Position numbers and translations under genes: made by a program
The notes under the pieces: generated by a model
The model's database searches: none
Seen by the model: the letters and a program-made list of their open reading frames with translations, nothing else
Told to the model about the DNA's origin: nothing
Shown here: in pieces, positions 10,508 to 23,157 of the stretch
Numbering within the stretch: the stretch's first letter is position 1
How the letters are laid out: every line of letters starts with the position of its first letter
Assembly: GCA_958298945.1 (NCBI GenBank)
Contig: OY282607.1
Location: 35,869,000 to 35,932,999, forward strand
DNA length: 64,000 nt
From: Atherix ibis
Taxonomy: Eukaryota > Arthropoda > Insecta > Diptera > Athericidae
Direction of reading: 5' to 3'

Positions 10508-13500
10508 TGTATTAGCAACAGTTTTTCCATCGAAAATTTATTTTTATCTGCTATAAATCAGGGCAAAAATTCGGTATGTATACTTGCTCTGTAATGCAAA
10601 AAAAGGAACTTGAGTGTAAATTGTGACCATTATTTTAATATTTCAGGGAAATAATAAAATATTTAAACTGTTTACCCTATATTTTATTATAAATAAAAAG
10701 AAATAATATAAGTTAATGATTTATTAAAATTTTAACTAAAAATGTCTGAAGATAATGTTGTTAAAAAGGTGGTCACTTATTATTGGTCTGTAGTGTATAT
10801 ACGAGTAAAAGTAAAATATTGAATGTATGCCTATTTTTTATAATATATAAACTATTATCACTATTTTCAAAAGAAATTATAGAATTAAATATCTATTCCA
10901 TTAATCTATTTAATATTCAGGTATATTAAAAATATCCAAATAATAATTAATATTAAAAATATTTGTGTTTTTTTTTAAATTCTGTTTTGCATATTCAATC
11001 AATGGAAAATTGTGTGTTCAATAATTATTAAATATACTCATAGCTTACATGTACCAATTATATTTATATAATATTAATAACTATGATATTTACAAAAATT
11101 ATAAAGAACAATAATAAAAACATTTTTTTATAATAATAATTTTTAATAATTGATGATAAAAGTTTTTGAACTAGAAGAAATTCTCACCGAGAAATTTATT
11201 GAAAATAGAAAATACAAAAACTAAAATAAAAAATTAATCACGTAATAATATGGTTGGCAAAAAAAAATAAAAGCAAAATTTATTAACATATATTTGTAAT
11301 TGGCGACAGGAAAATTTGTTATAATTTATTGTTCTAGTAATTATTGGACATATTTTATATGGTATTTATTCGACATGTTGTAACAGGCTTTTAGTCCTAA
11401 ACCAACTACTATTATAATTATTATTATAAATAATAAAAAATGTCGTAAATATGGCACACTTTTCACTTAACTGGATAAATAACATTTATTATATAATCAT
11501 ACAATATTGCATATATATTGTTGAGATTATATTGTATTTTTTAAAAAAAATTAAATAGTAACTAAAAAAAAATAAGTAGAACACAATTTAAGTGAATATT
11601 TTACTTTTATCTTGCAAATAATTCAACATTTTCCCATAAATTCAATATCAAAAAAAATTTTCATGCAATATTTACTAGAACAATTTGAAAATAATATAAT
11701 TAAATTAAAATTTTGTTTCAAAATTAAAATTGAAATTTTTAATATAAAATAATTCAAATGTTTTTTTTTTACAATTGATGAAATAAAACAAATTAAATGC
11801 CAGAAATCGATTATATTATGTAATGTCATTTAACTTCCTTTTTAAATGTAATAATTTTTGTGCCAAAAAAAAAATACAATGTTTTATACTTGCATATTTT
11901 CTTATGTCGTATAGAGTTAGGGGAAAACAAAGATGAAGAAGAAGAAAAATGAGATGAAAAAATACCGTGTCTTGTCGCCTTATTTATCAGCGTACTTGAA
12001 ATATTAATAATTATAATTGCTGCACAATTATAAAGTTTACTTGGGTAAAAAAATAAAAAATAACAGTAGCAACAACATAAATAAAAATATTTTCACCTAT
12101 TAATAAGATATTCAGAATTTTTCTGTTTTATGTACGCACATTTTGATTTTTTTTCTCTATTAAAAGTAATTATAGTAAAAATGAATTTGTTTTTTTTGAA
12201 TATTTAAAAAAAATTTGAGGAATTTTAATGCAAACAAGAATTACCTAGTGCTTGTTAAAAAAATTTTAAAGTACAAAATAAATATACAAAAAATGTCTAA
12301 ATATACAAAAAAAATCTTCAAAAAAAGAAGAAATTTATGCTTAAAAAAGAGATATTGTAATGAAAAAAAAATAATAAGGAGATAAAATAACTATTAATCA
12401 ATAGAAATTTTCATTTACAATATATACAAAAATACAAGAAAGAATTGATTTAAATTATTTTATTTTTAATTTTTAGATACAATAATTATAGAGTAAAAAT
12501 TGAATTATGAAGAATACAAAATAAGTTATACTATTTCAATTTATTTATTAATAAATACAAAAAAAAGAAGCAGACAATCTCTCAATTTTGTAAAAGATAA
12601 AACATAAACCAGTAATAAAAAAATCTGCTTTTTTTTGTTTATATTTTTTACTGTAAATTTTAATTTTCACATAAATTATAAAGGAGAGTTAAAAAAAACC
12701 GCCAATTTAAAAACTACACAGTTTTTTACTTTTTTTTATTCGAAATTCCTAAAATATGGTTTATATAATTTTTTTTCAACTCTTTTATATTAAGATACAT
12801 AATATTAAAAATATATATATATAAAGAGTGTATAAATATTTTGGTAATTGCTTTTTGATTTTTCACATTAAAAAGTGTTTCGTAAATAAATTCGAATTTC
12901 TTTGGTTTTTGGTTTTTATTGATATTTTTTCGGTCGCCCTTAAGTGCAGATATTTGCAGATTTCTTTTTGGTCACAGGTACACGTATAACTGGGGATGTT
13001 GGATAAAATATTTTTTAAGTGTAATTTTTTTAATTAAAATTTTATTATTATTTTAAAAAGATTTTTTTCTTTTCTTTTTTTTAAAACTTTTTTTAAGTTT
13101 TTTATTTAAATTCTGTATATATTTTGTTTTCTGTTTACAGGAAAAGATTTTTTTTTTGAGTTTTATATATTTTCACAAATAATACTATTTTCATAAATGA
13201 ATACAAATTTTTTTTTGAACTATGAAAGCATCAAATAAAATTACAATTTGACTAAAAAAAAGAATATAAATTTAAAAATATCAAATTTAGATTAACTAAA
13301 TAAAGGTCGCTGAATTTAAGAACGACATTTCAAACGGAACAATACGTTAATGACAGTTTTAGTTGGCGTAGGTTGTCAATTTTTAATGAAACATTGTAAT
13401 TGTTACCAATATAGATGATTGTCTGAGTAGGATGCCATATTGCTTGAAACTGAATTTTGGGAAATTTTTAACAGAAGTTGAGACAGTTATTGTTTGTCGG

Positions 13501-13515
13501 TTTTTCTTATTGTAA
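10508..13515. other. Very AT-rich DNA, no gene or transposon recognised
   Basis: About 3 kb of A/T tracts contain no frame above background, no repeat shared with the rest of the window and no RNA gene. The texture would suit a long intron or 3' UTR of a flanking gene, but nothing in the sequence proves it. Confidence 0.45.
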
Positions 13516-14270
13516 TTGGTTATACGAAAAAGTTCGTGGCGTTTTTTGATTAAAATGCAGACAATTAAATCAGAGTGTGCAAATCATTTTTTTCGAACGA
13601 AATATTCTCCACTATTACCGACAGTGCTTCGCCATTTTTCGGGCAGAGCTATGATTCCATTAGTGGTTTCTGACTAAAAAACTGAATCAAGTGTCGGTTT
13701 TTCTTATTATTATTGGTTATCCGAAAAAGTTCGTGGCGTTTTTGAGTAACCTCTCTTAATTTTTGGCTAGTCATCAATAATGTGTGTGGTCGAGCATTAT
13801 CGTGGTGGAAGACGAAAACCTTCTTATTGATAAATTTTGGCCGTTTTCTCTCAATCGCTTGGCTTAATAACTCATGTTGCTCATAGTATAGTACCTGATT
13901 AACAGTTTGAACGAACGGGAGCAGTTCATAATCAACCTTTCCAGCCCAACCATACACACAACATGCCCATATTGGCCGTTAATCCTGATTTTTAAATTGC
14001 TTTTGATCGTTCACCTCTCTTTTTCTATGATCGCTTTCACACGATATTCTCGTATTTTACTCATTTCTCATCGCCGGTTCTGATTTACTTAAGAAATGGC
14101 TCGATTTTATTGCGCTTCAGTAGCGTATCGCATAAACTGAATCGGTTCATCTTTTTTTCACACTCAATTCATGATGTACCCAAACATCGAGTGTCTTTTT
14201 CTGAATCGAGCCTTTCGTAAATGTTTAAAAAACAGTTTCATGATGACTGCTCAATTTTTTCGAGAATTTC
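13516..14270 (-). mobile_element. Mariner fragment with its own terminus copied into the coding region
   Basis: The left boundary carries 'ggttatacgaaaaagttcgt'. On the minus strand, frame 13957-13649 reads VDYELLPFVQTVNQVLYYEQ and then FVFHHDNARPHT (second catalytic Asp), ending in IQFFSQKPL. Between these, the segment that should hold YSPDLAPSDYHLF is replaced by a second copy of the left terminus (13690-13743). Farther right, decayed frames continue the N-terminal half. No right terminus was found. It is closest to the cecropia-like mariners but distinct in its ends. Confidence 0.65.
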
Positions 14271-17200
14271 ATCCCTTTTTTCTTTATTTATCTGTTTATT
14301 ATTATTAATAAATTTTTTTACATACAAACAATATCAGTTTTTAATTAGTAATTTTTTTAATCTATTTTTGCCAAATAATCGAATAAGAAAGTTACGAAGC
14401 AAATTTGGAAAACACTTATGAACCCAAGAATTTCTCAATTGTAAATTCAAAAGGTTTTTAACCTAAATCGAAAGAAAAGTTGATATTATATATTTTATAT
14501 GCTATAGTCACGTTCAAGCTAACGTTAAAGATTAGTTGATGTGTGATATTTTTATATTTAACGAAAATCGAGTAAAAAAAAAAATAATAAAAAAACCTAA
14601 CTATTATTATAAAAATCAATTAATTTACATTCGAGCTTTCTTTGGCAAAACATTCAATTATTAACTGATAAAAAATTAAAATGTTGTGTATACATTTTAT
14701 ACACGATGTTTTTCGAAAATTTAACGAAACATGAAATATCACAAAATTTGATAAGATAATCAAAAATAACTAAAAATTCGAATGGCAAAATCTACAACCA
14801 ATTATCGATTAGAAAAATTTCTAATTCGCACGATTAGAAAAACTTCTGGAAAATATTCGAAAATCTGTACAAAAAAAAAATCCAGCGACCTTCTGTAACC
14901 GTTTTTTTACATTCACATATATGTATATAAAGAAGCTATTTAGTACAAAATATAAACAACCAAAAAAAACTTCACTCAATTAAATGAACTATTTTTTAAG
15001 TTGTTTATTTTATTTACAAGCTGATTACGCATATTTTTTTTGTACCATAATTTTATAGAATTACCATCAATTATCAGTTTCTAAGCGATTTTTCTTTGTA
15101 AAATGTTTTAAAGCATAGTTGGTCTAGACAAATACTAATAACAAAATATCAAAATTGATAGTATTTTTTTTTCTTTCTATTAATTAAAATGGAATATGAA
15201 AAATTTAGTAAAAATATATATTAAAAAAAATAGATAAGTGTTCTATAAATGTTATTTTTTACTTTTATTAATTTTTAATATTAAAATATTTTTTATTTTA
15301 ATAAAAATAAATTTATTGACCAAGGAACAAGTAAATAAACAGTAGATGTATGTGTGTAAGTACAATCCCGGGATATGTTAATTATTGTGAATAATTAACA
15401 TCTGGAAATGAAGGCACGAACATAATTCTGATGAGTGGCGTTTTTGATTGTTGTTCAAGATTTTAAAACTTTCTCAATCTTATGAGAGTGCACATAATTG
15501 TGAAGAGCGACGAGAACAAGTAACGGTTTGCTCATCTAGTTTTTAATTTTTCATTCTTGTCGGTAGTTTTGGCACTCATTTCAGTTTTTTGTTATGTGGC
15601 AGTACTATTGAAATGAAAGACAAGATAAAAAAATTATATGGATGAGAGGCTAATTGAATATAAAAATTAAGTTAAGCCTAAAATACAGATGACGTTTCCA
15701 TACTTGTTGCGAGTTCTCGTCGGAATTTACTCACTCGAGTAAGATTATTAGTTATCGTTACCAGTTCTCGTCGGAATTGTGTTCGCATTATGAGGAATAA
15801 CAAAAAGAGACGAAGAAATAAAGAGAACCAACTTTGAATGGAGAGATGATAGCGAATTACTATAAAGTGCACATAGTCAATCAATAATATGTTATCTCAC
15901 GAGTAAAACTAATTCACACACAATTATACGAATATACTTACTTGGCAATGCATTTGTGATAGCGAAAATTACCCAAACACAATTTCTATTCACATCTCTT
16001 CAATCAAATGGCAATTACTGAAAAAAGGTCATTAAATATTCTATGAATGATAACAGATAATAATAACAATAATATATTGTCTTAGTTCCAATTTTATTGA
16101 TTTTTACTATTTGTTAAAATAACATAAATATACTAATAAACAATAGATAATTACATATTTGTTTATATTTGTACACATTTTAAAGATTTTCTTTTTTTAT
16201 TTCCTTTTTTATTATTTAAAAAAAAAAAGAAAAAGAAATTTAATATTTTCATATAGAATTATGGGGCATATGAAAAAATAAAGACACAAAAAAAATATGC
16301 AGCCCAGCAGCTATAGTCGAATGGGGAGTTTTCTTTGCCATAATCAAAAGGTGCGTACTTTAATTAAAAATCTTTGTAATAAAAATATAAAAAGAAGTAA
16401 ACCAAAAAATATGATATTAAATTATAATGTTTCTTTTTAATGTTTTTTTTGTTAAATTACGAAAGGGTGTTTAAAAAAATAATCAATAAAATATTTGCTT
16501 TTTTTTAACAAAAACTATACATTATTAATAATTTCAAAAATAAATTTACTATATTTTATTTGTCAATTTCCAGTATTTATAAAATTCTTTATTAATCTCC
16601 TCCTTTTTATAGTTATAAAATATTATTATTAAAATTTATTTCAATTATAGTTTTATTATAAAATATTTTTTTTAAAAAAATTTAAAAAAAAAAATATTGT
16701 TAATAACTCTTATTCTATCTATAGAATATTGCTTTAAAATTTAAAATATTCATAAAAGTAGTTCCATTCTCTGCTTAATCAAAAACTATATTTTTCCTTA
16801 AAAAGGAACTTTTATCTAAATAATTAAAATATTAAATCAAAATCTATATTTAAAAAAAAAATATTTACAATTCTTCATATTAATTTAAAATTATTCATCT
16901 AAATTTTTGATAAATAAAAAGAAAATTAATAACTTCATACTAATATGATATTATTATAATTTGGCAGTTAATTTAAGAAAAACAAAGTTAAACAAATAAT
17001 TAAAAACAAAAAAAAAAGAATTGATTAAGAAAATATTTAACAAATATTGATAATATTTTATTATAAATAATTAGCTGTATAATTCTTATTGGAATTAAAT
17101 GTAAAAAAATATATATATATATTTTGTAATTGTGTATTCTTTGTAAGGCAAACTTTATATAACAAGATAAAAATATATAAAAATGATTTAGTAAAGATAA

Positions 17201-17602
17201 CATTTATTGGTATTCCAAGAACAAAAAAAATATTACTGTTTATTGTCACTTTATTATATTTTTTTATTTTTAGCCTTGTATTTAAAAAAAATAGTTTTTT
17301 TTTCAAACAAAAATCTAAATGAAATTTAAAAAAAAAACAATTTGAGTTTTTGTTTTGATCAGAATATAAAAAAAAATTCCATCGTTTTTAGGACGAATCT
17401 ATTTAATAACAATAATATTAATAAATATATTTTCTGTTACCTGTCAAATTTTCGAACTATCATATTTTATTAGATACGAGTAGTAGTTTTGCCCGGCAAG
17501 CTTTGCTACATCGAAATAACACGACGCTTGTTTTCATGCTTTTTTGTCTGATGGATTCGCTGCTTATTTTCAAGCTGTTCGAATGCCAATAAAAATGGAC
17601 TA
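14271..17602. other. AT-rich DNA without recognised genes
   Basis: The region is mostly homopolymer tracts. A less AT-rich patch at 15360-15900 contains the 16-mer 'agttctcgtcggaatt' twice, about 50 bp apart, but no frame, RNA or known repeat. Open frames near 17000-17320 are low-complexity F/I/K/Y-rich read-throughs. Confidence 0.45.
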
Positions 17603-18843
17603 CGAGGTCTGTTCAAAAAGTATCGCGAATTTTGTGTTTTTTCAAAAATTATTTATTTATTCATGAATATTTATTTTGTCCCCTTCAAGGTAATCCGCAC
17701 CAGATATTATACACTTGTGCCAACGTTTTTTTCCAATCCTCGAAGCACTTCAAAAAATCATTTTTTGTGATCTTGTTCAGCCCCTCCTTCGATGCTGTCT
17801 TTATCTCCTCAATCGTAGCGTAACTTCGTCCTTTCATGGGGCTCTTCAGTTTCGGGAACAAGAAAAAGTTACAGGGAGTCAGATCTGGGGAATACGATAG
17901 TTGCGGCATTATTAGTGTGTTGTTTTTGGTCAAAAATTCGCGTACAAGCAAGGATGTGTGAGCAGGGGCGTTATCATGGTGCAAAAGCCAATTTTTGTTC
18001 TTCCACAAATCCGGTCGTTTCTGGCGGATTGCTTCGCGAAACTTGCATATAACTTGCAGGTAATATTCCTTATTGACCGTTCTACCCTGTGGCAAGAACT
18101 CATGATGCACCATGACCCGCAATCGAAGAAAACTGTAAGCAAAACCTTCACATTCGACCGAACTTGACGCGCTTTTTTCAGTCTTGGCTCGTACGGCAGC
18201 TTCCATTGGGATAATTAGGCTTTGGTTTCCACGTCATAACCATAAACCCATGATTCGTCACCACTTATGACCCTTTGGAGCAAATGTGGCTCGTCGCGGA
18301 CAGAGTCCAACAGCTCCTTACCAATGTTTATGCGATGCTGTTTTTGGTCGAGCCAATCGATATGTTTAAGTCCCCAGTAACCTCTCTAACGGTGATTATA
18401 CGATTGGCCAATACTATTTTCTTCACTTCATCAATGTTTTCGTCTGTTGTTGATGTACTCGGGCGTCCGGCACGCTTTTCGTCGTTCACATCTTCTAGGC
18501 CCTCTGAAAACATTTTGTACCACCGATAAACATTGCTTCGGTGCAAGGTAGCTTCACCATATGCCACAGTCAACATTCGGAATGCGTCCGCGTAATTAGT
18601 TTTGTTTTTTTTTCAAAATTTGATACAGATTCTTTGATCCATTTTTTGGAATGGGCAAAAATCGAAGACGAGCCAAAAAACCCGTACAGGCAAAGCAGCT
18701 GTCAAAAATTAACTGAACATTCAAAATGGCCGAACTTGTCGGCATAAGTGAGAGACATGAGTACCAACATAACGCCACAAAAAAATCGAATATACGTAAC
18801 CCGCGAAAATTCAAAATTCGCGATACTTTTTGAACAGACCTCA
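17603..18843 (-). mobile_element. Mariner copy B, near full length (1241 bp)
   Basis: This is the most complete copy of the main mariner family. It has TA on both sides, 'cgaggtctgttcaaaaagta' at the 3' end (left) and its inverse at the right, and a 5' UTR running from the right end to a start near 18656 (MDQRI-type start, damaged). The minus strand carries the helix-turn-helix part (18576-18328: MLTVAYGEATLHRSNVYRWY, then AGRPSTSTTDENIDEVKKI), a small deletion after NISIGS, and the catalytic half (18206-17685). Frameshifts break it. Confidence 0.9.
17685..18206 (-). pseudogene. Mariner transposase, catalytic half (third Asp lost)
   Basis: A 173-codon frame from mariner copy B. It contains EFLPQGRTVNKEYYLQV, WLLHHDNAPAHTSLLV (second catalytic Asp) and YSPDLTPCNFFLFPKLKSPM, then the usual C-terminus up to a damaged 'GDYFEGD'. 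Counting from the Asp of HHDN to the residue after 'PC' gives the mariner spacing of 34, but that residue is Asn instead of Asp. The DDE/D triad is therefore broken even apart from the frameshift that separates the N-terminal half. The first catalytic Asp lies outside this frame, in the GDESW motif near 18260. Confidence 0.85.
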
Positions 18844-19059
18844 TATGTGTCTTTTCCTCATGGAGCCCACGTGACAAGATAATGTTTTCTCATTTGTTCT
18901 CGTTAAAACAAGCAATAAAACAAGCACGAAAAATGGAATCTGTTCTAATTATTAAATCTAGCTTAAAAATAAGCAGCGGAGCAAGCGGTGACGTCATTTG
19001 TAGATCCGAAGCCAGCATGGTAGCAAATAAGAACACAAGCAGAAGCGGGCTTAAGAAAT

Positions 19060-19624
19060 AAGATTTGTCTGCTTCATGTAGCGAACGAAAAATTAAACTC
19101 GACCAAAAAGATCTTTATTTGAATTGAAAATTATTCTAATATTTCTAGATTTTTTCGTTGTTTGACGTCAATACTACTCATTTAGTATTGAAATGTGATT
19201 TCTTTTGGTATTAAAGCAATTGTATTTTAGGTTTAATATTTATTTTGTAAAAATATCAATCAAATATCAAGCGCCGCAATGTTGTAGACTTTCGGAGAGT
19301 TTTAAAACACGGCATTCTCCATGAAAGTGGTAGCATATCGAAATGCTTGCATATATTTAGATACTTATCGGGGAATGAAAGTTTACGTGCAGTTTTATTA
19401 AATTTTAAATAGTTTACGAACAATTAAGTATAAATAGTTTTATACTTAATTGTTCTTAAACTGTTTCAACTACGACAGCAACTATGAAGTTTCTATTTTA
19501 GAATAAGAAGTGTTTCGTCAAAAATTTTTTTTTTGCAAGTTTGTGAGTTCTTAAGAATGTATTCTTGATAAAATTTGGACGGACTTTTTGTGTAGAGGCC
19601 TATCCAGTTCGTCTATAATCTAAG
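19060..19624 (-). mobile_element. TIR element family (CTTAGATTATAGA ends), internally deleted copy 3
   Basis: The right end (19600-19624) is the inverse of the left end of the copies at 52314 and 59034. The stretch 19270-19350 is the inverse of their interior around 'ttcatggagaatggcgtggt'. Its own left end is degraded, so the boundary at 19060 is approximate. Confidence 0.6.
19411..19462. repeat. Small perfect-looking hairpin (about 23-bp arms)
   Basis: The arm 'gtttacgaacaattaagtat' is followed after a short loop by its inverse with one or two mismatches. It lies inside the deleted TIR element copy 3. Confidence 0.75.
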
Positions 19625-20279
19625 GTTGCTAAGTTATATGACGGGGTTGAAACTTATACCACTTTTTTACAAATTCCAAATATTATCAATTTTTATATTT
19701 TTTTTTTTGAATATAATCATAATTTTGGAATATTTTTCAGAATAATTAAAAACATCCACGAATTGTAAATGGTTATTTTTCATATTTAGTTTATGTAGAA
19801 AATTTTCATATTTAGTTTATGTAGAAAATTTCCAAAAAGTAAATGAAGAACGATTTTCTTCAAGTATCTGTGTTTGAGCACAGGTGGTGAGACACAATTG
19901 CGTAAATAATTGCGTTGTTTTTTATTTGATAATCATTTTTTGTCAGAAAACATAAAAAAAACATGAGTATTTTATTTCAAAGTATGTAGTCGTCATTTTT
20001 ACGAGTATATAAGCTGAATTTGCAAATAAAAAAAACGACGTATCTACAATAATTTATTTTAGCGACTTTAATATCTCCAATTACAAGCTTTTGAAATGGA
20101 AAGAGGAAAATTCGCTTATTCAATAATTTCATATCATAGGACAAAATTTGTTGAAAATAAAATCAACTTTATAGAGAACAAATCAAATACGCGGTGAGCT
20201 ATAAATTAGATGGATTTATTTGTTTCTGAAAAAAAATCATCGCAAAAAAAAAACTTTACTTGCTGTTCAAGTAAAAAGT

Positions 20280-20640
20280 TGTATAACTTGGTTCAAGATT
20301 TGTTCGCTTAGGAATCTTTGACTTCAAGTAGCCCCACAGGCCAGTCACCATTTATTGATATGAAACGACCATGGAACCATGGCTGCAAAAAATCGATTGT
20401 GTTTCGATCTGTCTAGGGTGGAGCGCCCTCCTGTTGAAATCAGAAGTGATCCATACCATTTTCACAATTAGTTGACATAAAAAAATGGTTATCATAGCCC
20501 GATAACGCTCCCGATTGACGGTTGTTGCTTGACCACGTTCATCTTTAAGAAAAGTAGGGCCCGGCGACTATATCAGCACAAACACCGCACCACACAGTAA
20601 CTTTTTAGTCATGAAGACGGGTATCTTTTCAAGTCCCGTA
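20280..20640 (-). pseudogene. DD41D-type transposase fragment
   Basis: The minus strand reads ADIVAGPYFLKDERGQATTV (with small breaks) followed by NRERYRAMITIF, and near the left edge a remnant of the 'LWGYLKSK' block. The sequence matches the other copies in the window of a Tc1/mariner lineage whose last two catalytic residues are 41 apart. Most of the catalytic centre is missing. Confidence 0.55.
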
Positions 20641-20649
20641 GAACCGATA

Positions 20650-21800
20650 ATTTTGCTTTATTGTGTTCTATTCGTGATCACCCATTTGGCTTCCGATCTG
20701 AACACTCCACTATCTAGCAATGCCATCGCGTTATTGATCACATTGCATCCTCTCTTAGGAGGAAGACGTACTACCCAGTAGTATTTTTAGATATCTCCCA
20801 AGCTTTTGATCGTGTGTGGCATCCTGGACTTATCTGAAAACTCAAGAGCTTTCTTCCTTTAACATACTACCAACGTCATTTCCAAGTTGCAATTAACTCA
20901 GAAACCTCGAAAATATATCCAATTCTAGCCCGGACTCCCACAAGGAAGTATCATTGGTCCTATTTTATATGACATCCCATCTGATCTTAATGCTATCATT
21001 GCTACTTATGAAGATGATACGGCCATACTTGCTTCTAACAATTTACAATCCTATATCCACAACATTCAATCATGGTTTAAAAGATGAAGAGTGAGTTTAA
21101 ATGAACAGAAGATTGCTCACATTACTTTCACACTTTGTCAAGGAAAACCTACCCATTTATACCTTAATAGCAACATGATTCCACAATATGATAAAGTACG
21201 TTATTTAAAACTTTACTTGGACAAGATATTAATTTGGAACCCACATACTAGACTAAAAAAACTTGAAGCCACTAGACGTTACCTAAAACTTCTTAGACTA
21301 TTGGACAAAGCCATACAACTTTTAATATAGAATCAATCAATCATAAAACCCATTTGGACTTATGAAAATGAACTTTGGAGTTCTTACAATCCAAAATCCT
21401 CAGTAAAATTGTTGATGCTCCCTTTTATATTCGTAACAACGTAATCCATCGTGATCTAAATGTTCCCTTTGTCCAGGACCTGTGCATTTCGCGTTACCAA
21501 CAATTTCACTCTCGTTTATCCTATCATCATAATCCGCTTTTGAGAGAATTGTTATGTACTGCCCTCCCCGGAAACACTAATTGGAGACTTAAGAGGCAAT
21601 GGCCTAGAGATTTTCTAGAGGAATCTAACTTAATGAATAACACGATTACATGCATAAAAGAGAGCATTGACAATTTTGGATTGAAGAAATTGGATTCGAA
21701 GAGCACAAGAGTTTTAACCCGTAAGTCCATATTTGTTTCCGTTATAAAATCACTTTCACGTTTATAGTTTATTTAGTTGTAATCTTTTGAGTCTTATGCG
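20650..21800 (+). pseudogene. Jockey-like retrotransposon, reverse transcriptase to 3' end
   Basis: Readable blocks in order: FGFRSEHST; VVFLDISQAFDRVWHPGL (palm motif A with Asp); a 'YEDDTA' version of the YADD motif near 21010; NEQKIAHITFTL and RYLKLYLDKILIW (21091-21330); and the C-terminal KILSKIVDAPFYIRNNVIHR to RLKRQWP (21375-21767). These match the jockey clade, where 'PWYVxNxxLHxDL' and 'RLKRxxP' close the polyprotein. Several stops and shifts make it non-functional. The tail ends near 21770-21800 and a second, opposed retrotransposon piece follows. Confidence 0.75.
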
Positions 21801-21822
21801 TTGGAGAAATGCCGATGGGTGT

Positions 21823-22074
21823 TTATACTCCCACTTCATGATGCATAAGATTGTTATCTAAGATGGAGGAGATGGAATTAAGGCGAGAATCTTTTTCAAG
21901 AAAGAGAGGAATAAGCTTTCCACCAGTCTCGTTTAGCATAGATTCCACCGGAGTTGTCCAGTATGCTCCGCTGGCTAGCCTGATGTAACGGTTTACGGCT
22001 GCCTCGTTTTGTTTTTTCCCTCCTATTGGCGAACTGGCACATATAGTAAGGAAATGGAGCAGGGATTCATCCAT
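21823..22074 (-). pseudogene. Second non-LTR reverse transcriptase fragment, opposed
   Basis: An 83-codon minus-strand frame with NRYIRLASGAYWTTPVESML and NETGGKLIPLFLEKDSRL. The form 'LRLxxGAxxTxPVxSLxxExGxxPL' is the region after the polymerase domain in several LINE clades. It sits tail-to-tail with the jockey-like element on its left. Confidence 0.55.
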
Positions 22075-22286
22075 AAGGGGCGTTGGTTACTCTAATTCAG
22101 GGGTCGGTAACCTTTTTTTTATGTTGTTCGGAAAGTGCACAGCTATCGTATGGCAATCGTCCAAAATGTGTGTCATATCACAGGACATTTGTTTAGTTTA
22201 GGCTATTCCATTTTATATTATTAGTTAGAGTTTTTTTTTACAAAGGGGCGTTGGTTACTCTAATTCAGGGGTCGGTAACCTTTTTT
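22075..22286. repeat. 44-bp direct repeat flanking a 124-bp transposon end
   Basis: The 44 bp at 22075-22118 (starting 'aaggggcgttggttactcta') recur exactly at 22243-22286. Each copy holds host flank plus the first 21 bp of the hAT element. Between them sits 124 bp that is the start of a DD41D element. Confidence 0.9.
22122..22242 (+). mobile_element. Isolated 5' terminus of a DD41D element
   Basis: It is identical or nearly so to 24317-24447 ('tgttgttcggaaagtgcaca...') except for a missing 10-bp 'caatttacta'. It begins directly after TA and stops after the poly-T, with no transposase and no second terminus. Confidence 0.85.
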
Positions 22287-22894
22287 GGCCGCGGACAAAA
22301 ATGTCAGAATTAAAGAGACGTTTGGGTCAGAGATATTTTCGTCTTTTAGTAAATAATAAGATATATTTTATTAAGAAAATAATTACAAACATGGTTGAAT
22401 GAAGTTTATTTATAAACGTTTTATTCGATATTAATGGCTCCCCCCCCCCTCCTAATATTGAACTTGTGACGTCAATTTAGTCAAGTCTAGTTTATAGTTA
22501 GTCGTTTTAAGACAAATACAAACATCTGCATTTTCGGTAGTTAACCTGTTCCTGCTCTTGCATAATATAAATTTCATTTATGTTTTACAAATTCAACATT
22601 TTTTCCTTTGGTCGTGTCATATATTGAAGCAAAAACGCATAGTTCTTCATTGACATTCGTACTATTTATTGATGCAAATCTAACAGTACTCTTATATTGG
22701 TACTATCATCAACTGCAATTCTAATTATACTAAATCATTTTTGACCTGTTCATCAATATTTTTAGCCATATCTTCAACGCGACGCTGGACTGTTCTAGCT
22801 GACAATGGTATTTCTTTGATTCTCTAAATTATTTGTTTTTTATTTGCTTGAAATTATCAAATGGCTCACTCGGGTCATAGGTTGCCGACCTCTG
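22266..22894 (-). mobile_element. hAT element with 8-bp target duplication (629 bp)
   Basis: The ends are 'caggggtcggtaacc' and 'ggttgccgacctctg', the classical hAT terminal form. Both sides carry the same 8 bp, CTCTAATT (22258-22265 and 22895-22902). The minus strand near 22820-22740 reads IKEIPLSARTVQRRVEDMAK and then NIDEQV, as in hAT transposases ('LSxxTVxRRIxDMxxxI'). It is a deletion derivative: most of the transposase is gone and stops follow. Confidence 0.9.
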
Positions 22895-23157
22895 CTCTAA
22901 TTTCTTCACTTTATACAATATAACGTTACATTTTCTAGTGATAAAATTTTAACCATTCTGAGAATAGTTAGGAATATTATTCTTTATTGTCAAAGCAAGA
23001 AACATGATTTTAGCTAATGTACATGGGCAAACTTCAAAACTGTCATATACTTCCGTATAACCTGGCTCTCGTTCAATATGTTTGGTGTCACGATTTTATC
23101 CAAGCGGTTGTTGACTACTATGGTAATTTTTTTTTCAATTTCCTCGTCCAAATTAAT

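Noticed and set aside
17000..17322. Overlapping 67-81 codon frames on both strands
   Set aside because: They are low-complexity F/I/K/Y runs in AT-rich DNA with no start context or domain.
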